This document shows, one piece after another, positions 19,376-29,624 of a stretch of 64,000 nucleotides of DNA. Made by a program: the position numbers and the translations under genes. The stretch spans positions 1,488,001-1,552,000 of the forward strand of contig AP027304.1 of NCBI GenBank assembly GCA_036322835.1. The letters run 5' to 3'. The DNA is from Tenuifilaceae bacterium CYCD. Lineage in GTDB: Bacteria; Bacteroidota; Bacteroidia; Bacteroidales; Tenuifilaceae. The notes under the pieces were generated by a model. It was not told the DNA's origin. It worked only from the letters and a program-made list of their open reading frames with translations, and did not search any database. Each line of letters starts with the position of its first letter. The first letter of the stretch is position 1.

Positions 19376-21412
19376 TTATCTAAAGCAAATATTCAATGTT
19401 TCGGATATAATCTTTTCGTCTTTAGGTCTATATATAAGTTTATAATAATAACAATTATTTATGAAAACATTTCTATCAACATACTCTCCAATTTTTGACT
19501 CTACAGTTGCGATTAGATTGTATTTGCCATTTTCTAATTTTCTATAAATCATGATGCTTCCATTGTTTTTTTCTTTGCCCCAATGAATTATCAGATTTCC
19601 ATTGTCAATATCAGGTTCCGCTTTTGCTACAAAAGGTTCCGCTTTTGTTTTCGAGGTATAAAATGGCAACTTATCACTTTCACCTTTGCGCCCACTTATA
19701 TCAATAGCCTCACAGAACAAAATTCCTCTTTCGTGAGTACCCTGAAGAACAAATGATGTATCCGTTTTGATTGCTCCAATAAATAATTCGGTGGGGCTTA
19801 AGCTTTGTTCCTCTTGGTACAATAATCTATGCAGGACTACATCGTTGCTATTGCTTGGGGCAATTTTTACTGTTGTTTTACCAATACTATCAGTATAAAT
19901 CATCAGTAACGGAGGACTTGGAGGAATAGTGTCGGGTTTAACTAGAATGACAGGCTCTGATGCTTTTGACGTATTGTAACGGGTATCGAGCGCTACGGCC
20001 TTAAAATATAAATTAGAACTAAGCATATTTAAAGGAAATTTTGCTGAATAGGTAGAGTCGTATATAAAATCTTTACATACCAACGTGTATTCCGATTCCG
20101 AGTTTGCCGAGAATAGCAGTTGATAACCTAGAAGATCGGGCTCCTTGCCATAGTTCCATTGTAAATGAACAATACCGGTTGAATCGAACTGCCCTTTTAA
20201 ACCAGTAGGGGAAAGAGGTGGTAATGAGTCTATAGCCTGAAATAGTCGGGAAGATGAAAAGTATAATCTGTTGAATTGGTCTATAGCAGCAACCCTATAG
20301 TATGAATAATCCTGTGGTTTTTGGATATACGCATACCTATTTGTTTTGTCGAGATTCTCTTTTAGTTCTGGTTTAAATGGTCCACCCTGATTTGGAGAGG
20401 AGTATAGCATAAATCCTTTTAGGTTTTTGGTACTATCCTGAATATCCCACGAAATAGATATTTTATTTTCAATCTCTTTGATATCGGTAATCCAAGGAGA
20501 ACTTTCAATTGTGGGCATTATTTTCACCTCAATGGTGTCGGAGTAGGGGCCGTAGGTATCGAAAGGAGTTTTACCTCGCAGACGGTAATAGAAGGTAGTT
20601 ACCTCCTGCTTTATAGAATCGGTATATATATTATATTTTGGATCGTCCTCTGCTGTAGACATTGAATAGTAATTTTTACCAGTAATTGTTCTAAAATTTG
20701 CTTGATCTGTTGATCGTTCAATTTCAAAATTATTGTATATACCTTTAAATGGTTCATAGGGAATTAATATGGAAATTTGACTACCATTAACATTATAGCT
20801 TACACCAAATGGACGAGGTGTAAAATTTCCAGTTTTAAAATCAATGTAGGCATACCCATCCTCATGTATTTTAGATGAATCGGAATAATTTGCAACAACC
20901 CTATATGCGTATGTGTATTGTGTGTTGGCAGTTGAGTCAATCAAACCAAGTCCCATCATACAGGCTACTGTAAAGGATTGGTCTGCACAGAGTAATCCAA
21001 CCGAAAATCTGTTTTGCTGTTCTTTTGATTTATTGATTAATTCAAAAAAGTTATTATTAGCGGTTGTTGTTACTTCTAGGTTTTTCCCGTAAATTACCTC
21101 AGCTGCAACAGCAAAACTGCTACTATCTGCGTTGTTTTCCCAGTTACTTAAAGGATCCGGTTTAAAACTACCCAAAAAGATGGTATCTGGTTTTTCGATA
21201 ATCTGACCATCCTTTATTATAGGGATTCTGTAAACACTATACCCTACATTATTTCCTCTGATCCAGCTGGTAGGATTACTTGGTGCCCAGCGTAACATCA
21301 CTTTGCCATTTTCAATAAATCCAGTAACAGTTATTCCCTTTTGATTGTCTGTTTGGCAAAAAGTACTATAAGTTGTTATCAGCAAAAAAAGTATTGTGCT
21401 AAATCTCTTCAT
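19376..21412 (-). CDS. Secreted fibronectin type III repeat protein
   Basis: 678 residues with signal peptide MKRFSTILFLLITTYSTFCQ. Several fibronectin III-like segments are visible, for example GIVHLQWNYGKEPDLLGYQL around residue 400 and SWDIQDSTKNLKGFMLYSS before it, plus a final one (GNLIIHWGKEKNNGSIMIYRK). There is no T9SS tail and no lipobox. It starts 3 bases after the end of the 1457-residue gene, so the two are translated from one message. It is likely a periplasmic or surface partner of that protein; no specific function can be named. Confidence 0.7.
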   Translation of the reverse strand: MKRFSTILFLLITTYSTFCQTDNQKGITVTGFIENGKVMLRWAPSNPTSWIRGNNVGYSVYRIPIIKDGQIIEKPDTIFLGSFKPDPLSNWENNADSSSFAVAAEVIYGKNLEVTTTANNNFFELINKSKEQQNRFSVGLLCADQSFTVACMMGLGLIDSTANTQYTYAYRVVANYSDSSKIHEDGYAYIDFKTGNFTPRPFGVSYNVNGSQISILIPYEPFKGIYNNFEIERSTDQANFRTITGKNYYSMSTAEDDPKYNIYTDSIKQEVTTFYYRLRGKTPFDTYGPYSDTIEVKIMPTIESSPWITDIKEIENKISISWDIQDSTKNLKGFMLYSSPNQGGPFKPELKENLDKTNRYAYIQKPQDYSYYRVAAIDQFNRLYFSSSRLFQAIDSLPPLSPTGLKGQFDSTGIVHLQWNYGKEPDLLGYQLLFSANSESEYTLVCKDFIYDSTYSAKFPLNMLSSNLYFKAVALDTRYNTSKASEPVILVKPDTIPPSPPLLMIYTDSIGKTTVKIAPSNSNDVVLHRLLYQEEQSLSPTELFIGAIKTDTSFVLQGTHERGILFCEAIDISGRKGESDKLPFYTSKTKAEPFVAKAEPDIDNGNLIIHWGKEKNNGSIMIYRKLENGKYNLIATVESKIGEYVDRNVFINNCYYYKLIYRPKDEKIISETLNICFR

Positions 21413-21415
21413 CTA

Positions 21416-24400
21416 TTAGTAGTATTTATAGTAAGTTTGATGTTCCGAAGTTGAAGTGCTCAATCCCGGTATAAAATATTTGTACTTTACATAATGAACG
21501 GAATTAGTTGCTAATGCACGAAATGTTGAGTTTACTATTCTTGCGCAATAAGATTGGTTCATATTGGAAAGCGATTTGTTCTTCAAATCATTATAATCCA
21601 TAGAAATGTAATAATTCAAATTAAACTCAATCCAAGGAGTGATACTATTATCAAAATTAAAAGTACCTGTAGATATATTTTGCTCATTTAGTACAGGAGG
21701 CGTTGTGTTTTGAATTATATTACACACTAGTACAGGGGGAACGCCTGAAATGTTTGTGCTTCTCCAATTTATAGTTACATTACTCAAAACAGGGTATCCA
21801 GAATACAAAAGATCTTTGTAATATGTATTAAACCATTGATTATTCGAAAGTTGTGCTTCGATTTGTATGTTTTCTAGTTCCCATTTGTCGAATAATTCTC
21901 CATTAGTATATTTATGCGATAATGAATAAACTCCTTGAGAAATATAGCATTGATATTCTCTTTTCTGAAATCCAATCATTTTTTCCACAAAAGTATTGAA
22001 CTTGCTAGTTCTAAAGTGTAAGGTATAAAGTTCTGTTAGTCCTTCGTCGGTTAATGTACCCTCTATATCCTTGGTGGTAACCGATTGATCCTCGTTAACA
22101 TTTGTTTCTGTTAACTTTACATTCTTATCGGCTTGGAATTGGTTATTGGTATTTTCTACTCGCACTATTTTCATGGAGTAAATGGCCTCATTTACCAAGT
22201 TGTCAGGCACATTAAGTACTACTCTTTTAGCCGCATTGTCGTATGTTATTGACATTTTTGAGGTATTGGTTCCCGATTTAAAGTGTGCCTCGTAACGCCA
22301 ACTTCCTGGTTTGTTAAATAGGTAAGAAATACCCTGGTAAACCTGTATGTAGCATTTACCATACTCGTTCTTGTAAAAGTTCACCATGTTTTTTACAGGG
22401 TAGGTGTAGTTTACGTTATTCTCAGTAATATAATCAGGAGCTTCTCCTGTAGCAAAGGCAACCAATTTTTCTTCGCTTTCAACCTTACCGTCTACAGTGT
22501 AGTCAATCCAACTACCATTGCCTGTTTTTTCTTGGAAGTGAACCTTTACCTTTACTTTTAATCCTGTTTGTCCTGGAAGAATCTCTAAAGGTCTTAATGC
22601 AAGAACATCTTTTGTTGTGTTCCATTCTTTTGAACAAGAAATTTCCTGATCGCCCTGCATTACTTTAAAGTAATCGAGTGTGGCACGGAATTTTTTTGTA
22701 TTTCCATCATCACCGAGTATTTCGAATGTTTCTTCTATAGGCATGTTAAAAGCAACTTGGGGAGTTGTAAATACATCAACCTCTTTGCTCCCTTCGGTGG
22801 GCGTTAATTCTGCAATTGCAGTTACCCCGGCAAGTTCGCTTGTTCCAATCAGTTTACACTGTTCGCCATAGCTAAATTCAAAGTTACATTTTCCTTTTAC
22901 CAATCCTCCTAAAACAGAGAATTTTGCCTGAACAGCTCCCGATAAGTAGGTGGGATTTGGTAATTGAGCACCTAGCACAGCTGCAAATCCAGCATCCATT
23001 ATAGTGAATTTTCTGGTTCTTCGTAATACTTTTACTTTAACACCAATCTTAGCATCAACCCACGACCATGCTTGTCCCTGTGCATACCAGCCATTTATTC
23101 CTAACTGTCCGCTGTAGCCTTCGCATCTAGCATCGCTGCCAAAGTTTTTTAACATAAAGTCAAAGCCTGCTCCCAAATCAAAGTTACCATAGAAGATAAG
23201 GAAACTTTTTTCTCCTGTACCTGCTGTAATTGATGCTCCAAAAGCAAATCCACCTCCATTTTTAGTAAGTAGATCGCTTCGCATGTTTGAAAAGTTGATT
23301 TTATTGGAAAGGCTCGCAACATTCGAAGGCAACGAAGGAAAATCTGGAAGTTTAGAGCCTACCATAAAGTAACTCTTTGCATTCAACGCCTTCATTATTT
23401 TAAGGTTAATAGGCGAAGTTGGGGTTCCAATGTAAATATACCATTCGCTACTTGCAAAGTAAAAGTCAACTCTTCCGGCTAGGTTGTTAGCACCGCCACC
23501 TTTAATAATATCACCAACATTTATGTAAGCCTCGGAATAGCCAGAAAGCTCTTTCTTTGTGACTGCATATTGTATGTGTACTGTTGCCCGAACTTTTGAA
23601 TCGGTTTGATCCTTATTGATTTCGGTCATAAACCTACCATCACCATCAAAAGAGATTAGTTTTATACCATAGCTGGGTGTGAACTCAATGCCAAATGTGA
23701 TGCTACCATTAAATGCATCTGGCTTGGGTTGAGTACCAACAATCACCTTGGCCATTACGCCAAGAGAAACGTCTTGTGATGGTTTATATGTTATTCCTGA
23801 TTTCGATATTCCTATCTTGGGTGCAGTTTGTGCTGTTGAAGAGGTGTCGCGTATCATTTGCACATTACTAGGGAGTACTCTTTCCATATGGTAATAAGCA
23901 CCTCCTCCAAAACCATAAATGGCAAAGCCCGTAAATATTGTGATTCCATTAGGGATTGACACGCCTGCATCAGCATACCAATAGCGATATCCAGAAACAT
24001 TACCAAATTGCGCTGTGGCGTAAACATTTATTCCTGGAGTTACGGTCATGTCAACTGAACCAAGATAACCATTCCCATAGGTTGGATCATCTTTGTAATT
24101 TATTAATTGTCCTTTTAGATCAATAGCCCCAGTTTTTGCTTCAACTACTATTTTTCTGAGTTCAATATCCTTATATTTCCAATCTCCTTTGTCGTTTTTT
24201 GCCCACACAACAAATGCCGAATTTCCTGCAATCTTACCTTCCATTAGGTTAACGCTTGCATCAAACTTTAGTCCGAGCAAGGTATCCTTGGTATTGCGTT
24301 CTAGGGCAATCTCATTAATCTGGACTGGGAATCCCGCCATTGCCCCTGAAGTCATTGAGAAACTTTGGATATCAATTTGTGGCGCCCTTGTTTGAATCAC

Positions 24401-25789
24401 TAAACCTTGAAAGGTAATTTGAGCAAGTTTTACACCTGGCGAGGCTCCAACGTTAACGTTCATTTTTCCATGTAGTTCTGCCTTTGGGTAAAATACACCG
24501 TCTTTCGATTCAACTGTAATTTTTGAGTTGCTCGATAAGGTTAAAGTTGTACCTGAACCAAAAAGAGGTGCCTTTATATCTCCAGGTAAGGAAACAGTGA
24601 AAAGAAAATTTTTATCAGCATCAATAGTGGCATTATAGGTCATGGGCTTGTCGGACTCTGTTATGGGAACAATAATTCCGCCAGCCATGCCATAGCCACT
24701 CAGTTCATTTTTCATTAACGACAATGAAATGGAGTTAATTGAGAATTTCCAACCACCCAAGTTCCCTTTATCGAATCCGATAATCTGTGCATTATATGCC
24801 AAACTACCCGAAATTCCCTCCATGTCTATTAGGAACTTGCTTGCTACAATTTCTGGCACAGGGCCACTCTTGGCAAATGTCTTGGGGAATTTTAGGGCAA
24901 AGGAACTTATGTAAAGTCCGCGCCAAAGGTTTTTGTCTTCACCATCGAAAAGTGCCGATTGGTATCCATTTGGAAATTGCATAGACTCACAGTTCCGTTT
25001 ATCGCTCAAGTCTAGAACAATTTCTTTGGGGTAGAAACTGAAATCCTTTAAATCTTTCAGTTGAAATGGATCAAGGGTTACACTAAGCAGTATATCGTTA
25101 AAATCGGTAACAGCACAAAAAATTTTACCAGCAACCTTTGCTCCTGTTATGACATTTCTTGTTGCAGGATTTTCCTTGTAGAATTTTGATTCATCTAAAA
25201 ATAGTTTTGCCGAGAGTTGGGCTCCTTTATAACCATTGCAATCCCATTCAACAAAGGTTGAATCGGCATTAATAAGGAGTTCTTGCCCCATTAAATCTAG
25301 TGATTTATCCTTGAGCATTTTTAGTTGAGCCGCCTCAATTCCATTCATTCCAATTTTTACATTGTCGGCAACTAGTCCAAATTTTTTAGTTGAACCCGGA
25401 AACGACAAGCTCATATAGGCTTTCATTACAGCCCCAGAGGAGGTGAATTTTAGGTTATCCAATACAATGGTATAGTAAACGCCCCCAATTTCTTTAACAA
25501 TGCCTAACGGCAGTGTATAAACCTTTTCAGGGTCAAGCATGTCTACAATACGATTTTCTCCCAGAACCTTTTGTGTGAGCGAATCTGCTAATTGGTCTAG
25601 GTCTAACGCTTCGGTTGAGGTACTATCCTCGTCATTGTTAGTTAAGCTTGTTTCGTCAAAGTATAATACCTTTGTCAAACTACTGGTTGCTTTTCCTGTT
25701 ATAGCGTTATTTGCATAGGATAAGCCCCAAAAAGGATTAAGTAATGCAAATAGAAAAACAAATAATCGATAGTAAGAAAATCTCCTCAT
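21416..25789 (-). CDS. Very large secreted beta-rich protein, unknown function
   Basis: 1457 residues with an N-terminal signal peptide (MRRFSYYRLFVFLFALLNPFWGLSYA). The sequence is dominated by alternating hydrophobic/polar strands and Gly-rich segments (GFAIYGFGGGAYYHMERVLP), without recognised catalytic motifs. The C-terminal third reads like a chain of Ig-like domains. It lies 5 bases from the upstream barrel-like gene and 3 bases from the downstream fibronectin gene, so it is the middle of a tight operon. I do not recognise the family; a structural or secretion role next to the adhesin and toxin genes is an inference from position. Confidence 0.6.
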   Translation of the reverse strand: MRRFSYYRLFVFLFALLNPFWGLSYANNAITGKATSSLTKVLYFDETSLTNNDEDSTSTEALDLDQLADSLTQKVLGENRIVDMLDPEKVYTLPLGIVKEIGGVYYTIVLDNLKFTSSGAVMKAYMSLSFPGSTKKFGLVADNVKIGMNGIEAAQLKMLKDKSLDLMGQELLINADSTFVEWDCNGYKGAQLSAKLFLDESKFYKENPATRNVITGAKVAGKIFCAVTDFNDILLSVTLDPFQLKDLKDFSFYPKEIVLDLSDKRNCESMQFPNGYQSALFDGEDKNLWRGLYISSFALKFPKTFAKSGPVPEIVASKFLIDMEGISGSLAYNAQIIGFDKGNLGGWKFSINSISLSLMKNELSGYGMAGGIIVPITESDKPMTYNATIDADKNFLFTVSLPGDIKAPLFGSGTTLTLSSNSKITVESKDGVFYPKAELHGKMNVNVGASPGVKLAQITFQGLVIQTRAPQIDIQSFSMTSGAMAGFPVQINEIALERNTKDTLLGLKFDASVNLMEGKIAGNSAFVVWAKNDKGDWKYKDIELRKIVVEAKTGAIDLKGQLINYKDDPTYGNGYLGSVDMTVTPGINVYATAQFGNVSGYRYWYADAGVSIPNGITIFTGFAIYGFGGGAYYHMERVLPSNVQMIRDTSSTAQTAPKIGISKSGITYKPSQDVSLGVMAKVIVGTQPKPDAFNGSITFGIEFTPSYGIKLISFDGDGRFMTEINKDQTDSKVRATVHIQYAVTKKELSGYSEAYINVGDIIKGGGANNLAGRVDFYFASSEWYIYIGTPTSPINLKIMKALNAKSYFMVGSKLPDFPSLPSNVASLSNKINFSNMRSDLLTKNGGGFAFGASITAGTGEKSFLIFYGNFDLGAGFDFMLKNFGSDARCEGYSGQLGINGWYAQGQAWSWVDAKIGVKVKVLRRTRKFTIMDAGFAAVLGAQLPNPTYLSGAVQAKFSVLGGLVKGKCNFEFSYGEQCKLIGTSELAGVTAIAELTPTEGSKEVDVFTTPQVAFNMPIEETFEILGDDGNTKKFRATLDYFKVMQGDQEISCSKEWNTTKDVLALRPLEILPGQTGLKVKVKVHFQEKTGNGSWIDYTVDGKVESEEKLVAFATGEAPDYITENNVNYTYPVKNMVNFYKNEYGKCYIQVYQGISYLFNKPGSWRYEAHFKSGTNTSKMSITYDNAAKRVVLNVPDNLVNEAIYSMKIVRVENTNNQFQADKNVKLTETNVNEDQSVTTKDIEGTLTDEGLTELYTLHFRTSKFNTFVEKMIGFQKREYQCYISQGVYSLSHKYTNGELFDKWELENIQIEAQLSNNQWFNTYYKDLLYSGYPVLSNVTINWRSTNISGVPPVLVCNIIQNTTPPVLNEQNISTGTFNFDNSITPWIEFNLNYYISMDYNDLKNKSLSNMNQSYCARIVNSTFRALATNSVHYVKYKYFIPGLSTSTSEHQTYYKYY

Positions 25790-25794
25790 AAACC

Positions 25795-27519
25795 TTACTG
25801 TTTACTTATACTGTATGTGTAACTAATATTACCCGTGCATTCAAATATTTTTGTTGTGACCTCAGTTTTTGTTGTCTTATGCATAAAACAGAGGCTTATA
25901 TTTATTTTATGAACTTTTTGGTGCGAATAGCTTCCTCCTACTCTAATCGAAAAAACTTCACCAGAGAATTTTCTATTGTTATAAGTAGAGTTGTATGCGA
26001 TACTTGTGTTTGTTGTTACTTTTTTAGAAAAAAATGATTTAGATGCTCCAATGACCGGGCCAATCATCAGAACCTCTTCCGTTGCAGAAACTTTACTATA
26101 ACTTCCAAGAGCCGTACTTGTTAACGATAGATTTATCGGAGCAGCCGAGTAGGAATAAATCAAACCACTTTGGTAGTAGCTCGAGTTGCTTAGTGTTCCG
26201 TTTCCTTCTTGTTTGTTTGCCGCTTGTTGGTATGTAAAGTTGACAGATAGAATATGCCTATAGTCTTTATTGTCGAGAGATCCTAAGATAATCGAGCTGT
26301 TTAAAGTTGCGGTTTGTGAAATTTGCGAAAAGTTTAATGTGTCGATGTTTTGGTATGGAGTGGTACTGTTGATATTATCAAATGTCGATTTCATATAGGT
26401 ATAATAGGAGAAGTTGGAATAACTTGTGTTAAGTGTGATTCTCGTTCCTGGAGCGTAAGAGAAATTTAGATTACCAAGGAAATTCTCGGAAGTTGATATT
26501 TTTGATTTATCTAGATTGTTTCTCTGTTTACCTATGTTTCCCGATACATTGATTTTTCCTTCATTTAATTGTTTCGAAAAGGTTAGAGAAATATTCTCTA
26601 AATCGTTATTGGTATAGTATGATCCTAAAGTGCTATAGTTTGGATCAACTCTTTCATACGCAACACCAACAGTATACGAGTTTCCTAAGTAATCAATGCT
26701 GCTTTTAAGAGCCCTGGAGTATGATGTGGTTCCATTGGGAGTGATAAGGAAAAATAGCCCTTTTTTTGTAACCGATTTATTATTTGTTTGTCGAGTATCA
26801 TTTGTTAATGCATTACCGGCATACTCTCCACTAATTTTAATTTTTTTATAGAATGTTTTACTCAAATTGATTGTGAATACCATGTTCTCTTTAGGAGAAA
26901 CGCCCAGTGAATCGGGGATTAAACCAATGCTGTTATTTTTATCCCATGCTTTAAAAATACTCAAGTCGATGTTTCCAATGTCCCCGCTATATCCTAATTT
27001 AGTGGCAAATCCCATACGCTCATAGTAAGGGACTGAGTACAGTTTTGAGGAATCATATTCAACTCCTTTGATCAATCTACCATACATTGCACTAAACTTA
27101 ATGCCTAAATCTGGTGGGGTAAGTTCTACTCCTCCTCCTAAAAATTGGTGACCATTAAGTGAATACTGTGAGAAGGACATTGTATTGTAACCAATGTATG
27201 TCTTTACCCATTTGTAGTTTGGCTGCATCCCAAATTGGTTAAAATTAAAAGGTTGAGAGTAGTTGACTTGTTGGTTTGAGTATGAAAAGGAGAACGGGAA
27301 AGAAATGCCGTAGATGCTAAACGAAGCACTTCCGTTTAGAAATAATGTATATGGATTAGATGAACTTGGGTTTTGGCTACGATAGGTTCCGTTTTGGTTT
27401 AAGTTAAAAGATCCAGAATAATCAAACGGTTTCTGCTCTTTTATTGTTGATAGATCCTGAGCGACAATACAACTTGATATTAAAACCAATATAACGGAAT
27501 ATAAAAACTTTAATAGCAT
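25795..27519 (-). CDS. Outer-membrane beta-barrel-like protein
   Basis: 574 residues with a signal peptide (MLLKFLYSVILVLISSCIVAQ; the Cys could be a lipobox but SSC lies early). The mature chain is built of alternating strands rich in Ser, Asn, Tyr and Phe, with short turns (FNFNQFGMQPNYKWVKTYIG), and ends in strands with aromatic residues, as in large outer-membrane barrels. It is the second gene of the minus-strand operon. It could be the channel or anchor for neighbouring secreted proteins; this is inference from context only. Confidence 0.6.
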   Translation of the reverse strand: MLLKFLYSVILVLISSCIVAQDLSTIKEQKPFDYSGSFNLNQNGTYRSQNPSSSNPYTLFLNGSASFSIYGISFPFSFSYSNQQVNYSQPFNFNQFGMQPNYKWVKTYIGYNTMSFSQYSLNGHQFLGGGVELTPPDLGIKFSAMYGRLIKGVEYDSSKLYSVPYYERMGFATKLGYSGDIGNIDLSIFKAWDKNNSIGLIPDSLGVSPKENMVFTINLSKTFYKKIKISGEYAGNALTNDTRQTNNKSVTKKGLFFLITPNGTTSYSRALKSSIDYLGNSYTVGVAYERVDPNYSTLGSYYTNNDLENISLTFSKQLNEGKINVSGNIGKQRNNLDKSKISTSENFLGNLNFSYAPGTRITLNTSYSNFSYYTYMKSTFDNINSTTPYQNIDTLNFSQISQTATLNSSIILGSLDNKDYRHILSVNFTYQQAANKQEGNGTLSNSSYYQSGLIYSYSAAPINLSLTSTALGSYSKVSATEEVLMIGPVIGASKSFFSKKVTTNTSIAYNSTYNNRKFSGEVFSIRVGGSYSHQKVHKINISLCFMHKTTKTEVTTKIFECTGNISYTYSISKQ

Positions 27520-27560
27520 TTTGAATAAAACTTAAGAATTTTAATGGTGTTAATTGATTG

Positions 27561-28508
27561 TTAGTACTTTTCTTGAAGTATAACGTATTCCTTTTTATTG
27601 TTATTGAACCAATTTCTGGTTATTTCAAGTGCTTTAGGATAATTATCGATGTTTAAATCTCCGCTGGGCAATACTTCAATTGGAAATCCCTCTATTTGGG
27701 GTGAAAGCAATTCAATAACTCTATATCCACAAATAATTTTACTATCGGAATTTGGATTGGTCGATGAACACAATTTTTCGTCAGAAAAAATTGATTTTAC
27801 AAGAACGTCATAAGCTTCTTTTCTATGAGTATATATTAAATCTGGATATAGAATGTCAATAACTTCATCATTTAGTGGCAATGAGTTTATTTTTGATATA
27901 CAGTAGTTTAGTGACGCATTATCGCCAAGGCGAGCCAAGGCGAGGTATGTTGCCCATTTTTCTGTTTTATTATAGTTTCTTGAGTTTGGAAAAACAGAGT
28001 TTATTTGTTTTAAAGTTGTACTATCTCCTATATAACCTGCCAACAGTACTATATTTTTGTATGAAGAAGCATTCTTAATAATGCATAGATTAATCAATGT
28101 GATTGCTGAAGAGTCATAATAAGTCTTAGGAAACTTCTTTAAAACATTAATAGAATTGGATGCTACTCCTGGGTTTGCATTTGATAAATTCATTAAAAAA
28201 TAATGAATGGCCTCCTGTTTGATTTTAATATTATTTGTTTTTTGTGTAAGTTCTTTAACAATATTCGATAGTTGGAGAGCTTTTTCATATTTTAGTGTGT
28301 CTCCGGAATATTCCTTAATACACTTTATTAGTTCAATAGTATCGGAGTTGCATCTTTTTAAGATATTATCAATGGTTATTTGATTCGATGTTAAATCTTC
28401 AATAGTGATTTTTTTGCAATTACACTCCAAATTTTGGGAAGATAATAATTCCGCTTTTGTTAGAATAATGGTTACAAATAGAAATAAGCATTTAGTATAA
28501 TTTTTCAT
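27561..28508 (-). CDS. Secreted HEAT-repeat-like protein, first gene of the large operon
   Basis: 315 residues with an N-terminal signal sequence (MKNYTKCLFLFVTIILTKAELLSS) and an early CNC motif. The body is helical, with repeated patterns such as NPGVASNSINVLKKFPKTYYD and EKWATYLALARLGDNASLNY that recall HEAT-like repeats. It is preceded by a clear Bacteroidota promoter and followed after 41 bases by the barrel-like gene, so it is probably the promoter-proximal gene of the operon running down to about 19.4 kb and possibly further. Function is unknown. Confidence 0.6.
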   Translation of the reverse strand: MKNYTKCLFLFVTIILTKAELLSSQNLECNCKKITIEDLTSNQITIDNILKRCNSDTIELIKCIKEYSGDTLKYEKALQLSNIVKELTQKTNNIKIKQEAIHYFLMNLSNANPGVASNSINVLKKFPKTYYDSSAITLINLCIIKNASSYKNIVLLAGYIGDSTTLKQINSVFPNSRNYNKTEKWATYLALARLGDNASLNYCISKINSLPLNDEVIDILYPDLIYTHRKEAYDVLVKSIFSDEKLCSSTNPNSDSKIICGYRVIELLSPQIEGFPIEVLPSGDLNIDNYPKALEITRNWFNNNKKEYVILQEKY

Positions 28509-28544
28509 GATTTTTGTTGTATTTCGTTTTTTTATAAAAGATTA

Positions 28545-28575
28545 CAAAATTAACACTATTTATTTAATCAACAAA
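28545..28575 (-). promoter_or_regulatory. Bacteroidota-type promoter for the 28.5-kb operon
   Basis: On the minus strand TTTG (-33) is followed after 19 bases by TAATTTTG, which fits the TAnnTTTG -7 element. It lies 37 bases ahead of the start of the HEAT-like gene. The same arrangement is found ahead of rplM and tRNA-Asn in this window. Confidence 0.7.
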
Positions 28576-28726
28576 GTTTATCGCTGATTTCTAGCAGATT
28601 ATACATCTTGATTGAGCGGTGTATTCACCGTAAATAGAGGTTTAAGTTAGTTTTAAATGATTCTTTAAAAAGTAATGTAGAACATGCTTATACATTATAA
28701 ATTGTAACAATAAGGTGTTAAAGCAA

Positions 28727-28753
28727 AAAGCCCCAAGATTACCTTGGGGCTTT
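28727..28753 (-). terminator. Intrinsic terminator after tsf
   Basis: Minus-strand stem AAGCCCCAAG / CTTGGGGCTT with a 4-6-base loop, followed by TTTTGCTTT. It sits 21 bases beyond the tsf stop codon. Confidence 0.85.
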
Positions 28754-28773
28754 ACTATTTTGCTAGGAGGGTA

Positions 28774-29601
28774 TTACACGTTTAGCGACACACGCTTAAA
28801 GGCAACAACCTTTAAGTCTTTGTCAATACTTTGTAGGTACTGACGGATGGTCATCTTGTTGTCCTTAATGAAATCCTGATTCATCAGGGTGCTCTCCTTG
28901 AAGAATTTCTGAAGTTTACCTTCAGCAATCTTGTCGAGCATATTTTCGGGTTTGCCTTCCAATCGAGCTTGCTCGCGGCCAATTTCGAACTCCTTCTTTT
29001 TTACATCCTCAGGAACATCTTCCTTATCGATAGATACTGGATTCATTGCGGCAATTTGCATTGCAACATCTTTTCCGGCGTGAATATCGATAACCTTGTT
29101 GAAACCAACAAGCGTTGCCAGCTTATTGCCTGGGTGGATGTAAGGAACAACAAAGGCAGCGTTAACTTGATCGTAGTACGATAGATCAACTTTCTCACCC
29201 GTTACTCCGGAGAATTCGGTTACCAAATCGGCAACTTTTCTTCCATCGATGGTTAAATCCTTAAGTGCATCAAGGTTTGCAGGAGCTTTTTCAAGAGCAA
29301 TATCAAGGATTTTTTGGGTGTAACCAACGAAATCGGCATTTTTAGCAACAAAGTCGGTTTCGCAGTTTAGAACTACCATTGCACCATGGGTTGCATTAGC
29401 ATTAACTTTTGCTAGACCAGCACCCTCGCCAGCTTCTCTGCCGGCGCGTTTAGTTGCAATAGCTTTTCCACGTTCGCGAATTATTTCAATCGCTTTATCG
29501 ATATCGCCATTAGCTTCAACCAATGCATTTTTGCAGTCCATCATACCTGCACCGGTCATTTTTCTTAGCTTGGCAACATCAGCAGCTGTTATTTCGGCCA
29601 T
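28774..29601 (-). CDS. tsf: Elongation factor Ts
   Basis: 275 residues. The N-terminal UBA-like domain MAEITAADVAKLRKMTGAGMMDCKNAL and the core NCETDFVAKNADF are the hallmark EF-Ts segments. It acts in the cytoplasm as guanine nucleotide exchange factor for EF-Tu. It follows rpsB by 23 bases, the conserved rpsB-tsf order, and ends before a strong terminator. Confidence 0.97.
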   Translation of the reverse strand: MAEITAADVAKLRKMTGAGMMDCKNALVEANGDIDKAIEIIRERGKAIATKRAGREAGEGAGLAKVNANATHGAMVVLNCETDFVAKNADFVGYTQKILDIALEKAPANLDALKDLTIDGRKVADLVTEFSGVTGEKVDLSYYDQVNAAFVVPYIHPGNKLATLVGFNKVIDIHAGKDVAMQIAAMNPVSIDKEDVPEDVKKKEFEIGREQARLEGKPENMLDKIAEGKLQKFFKESTLMNQDFIKDNKMTIRQYLQSIDKDLKVVAFKRVSLNV

Positions 29602-29624
29602 TTTTATAATCTTTTAAGTAAATA

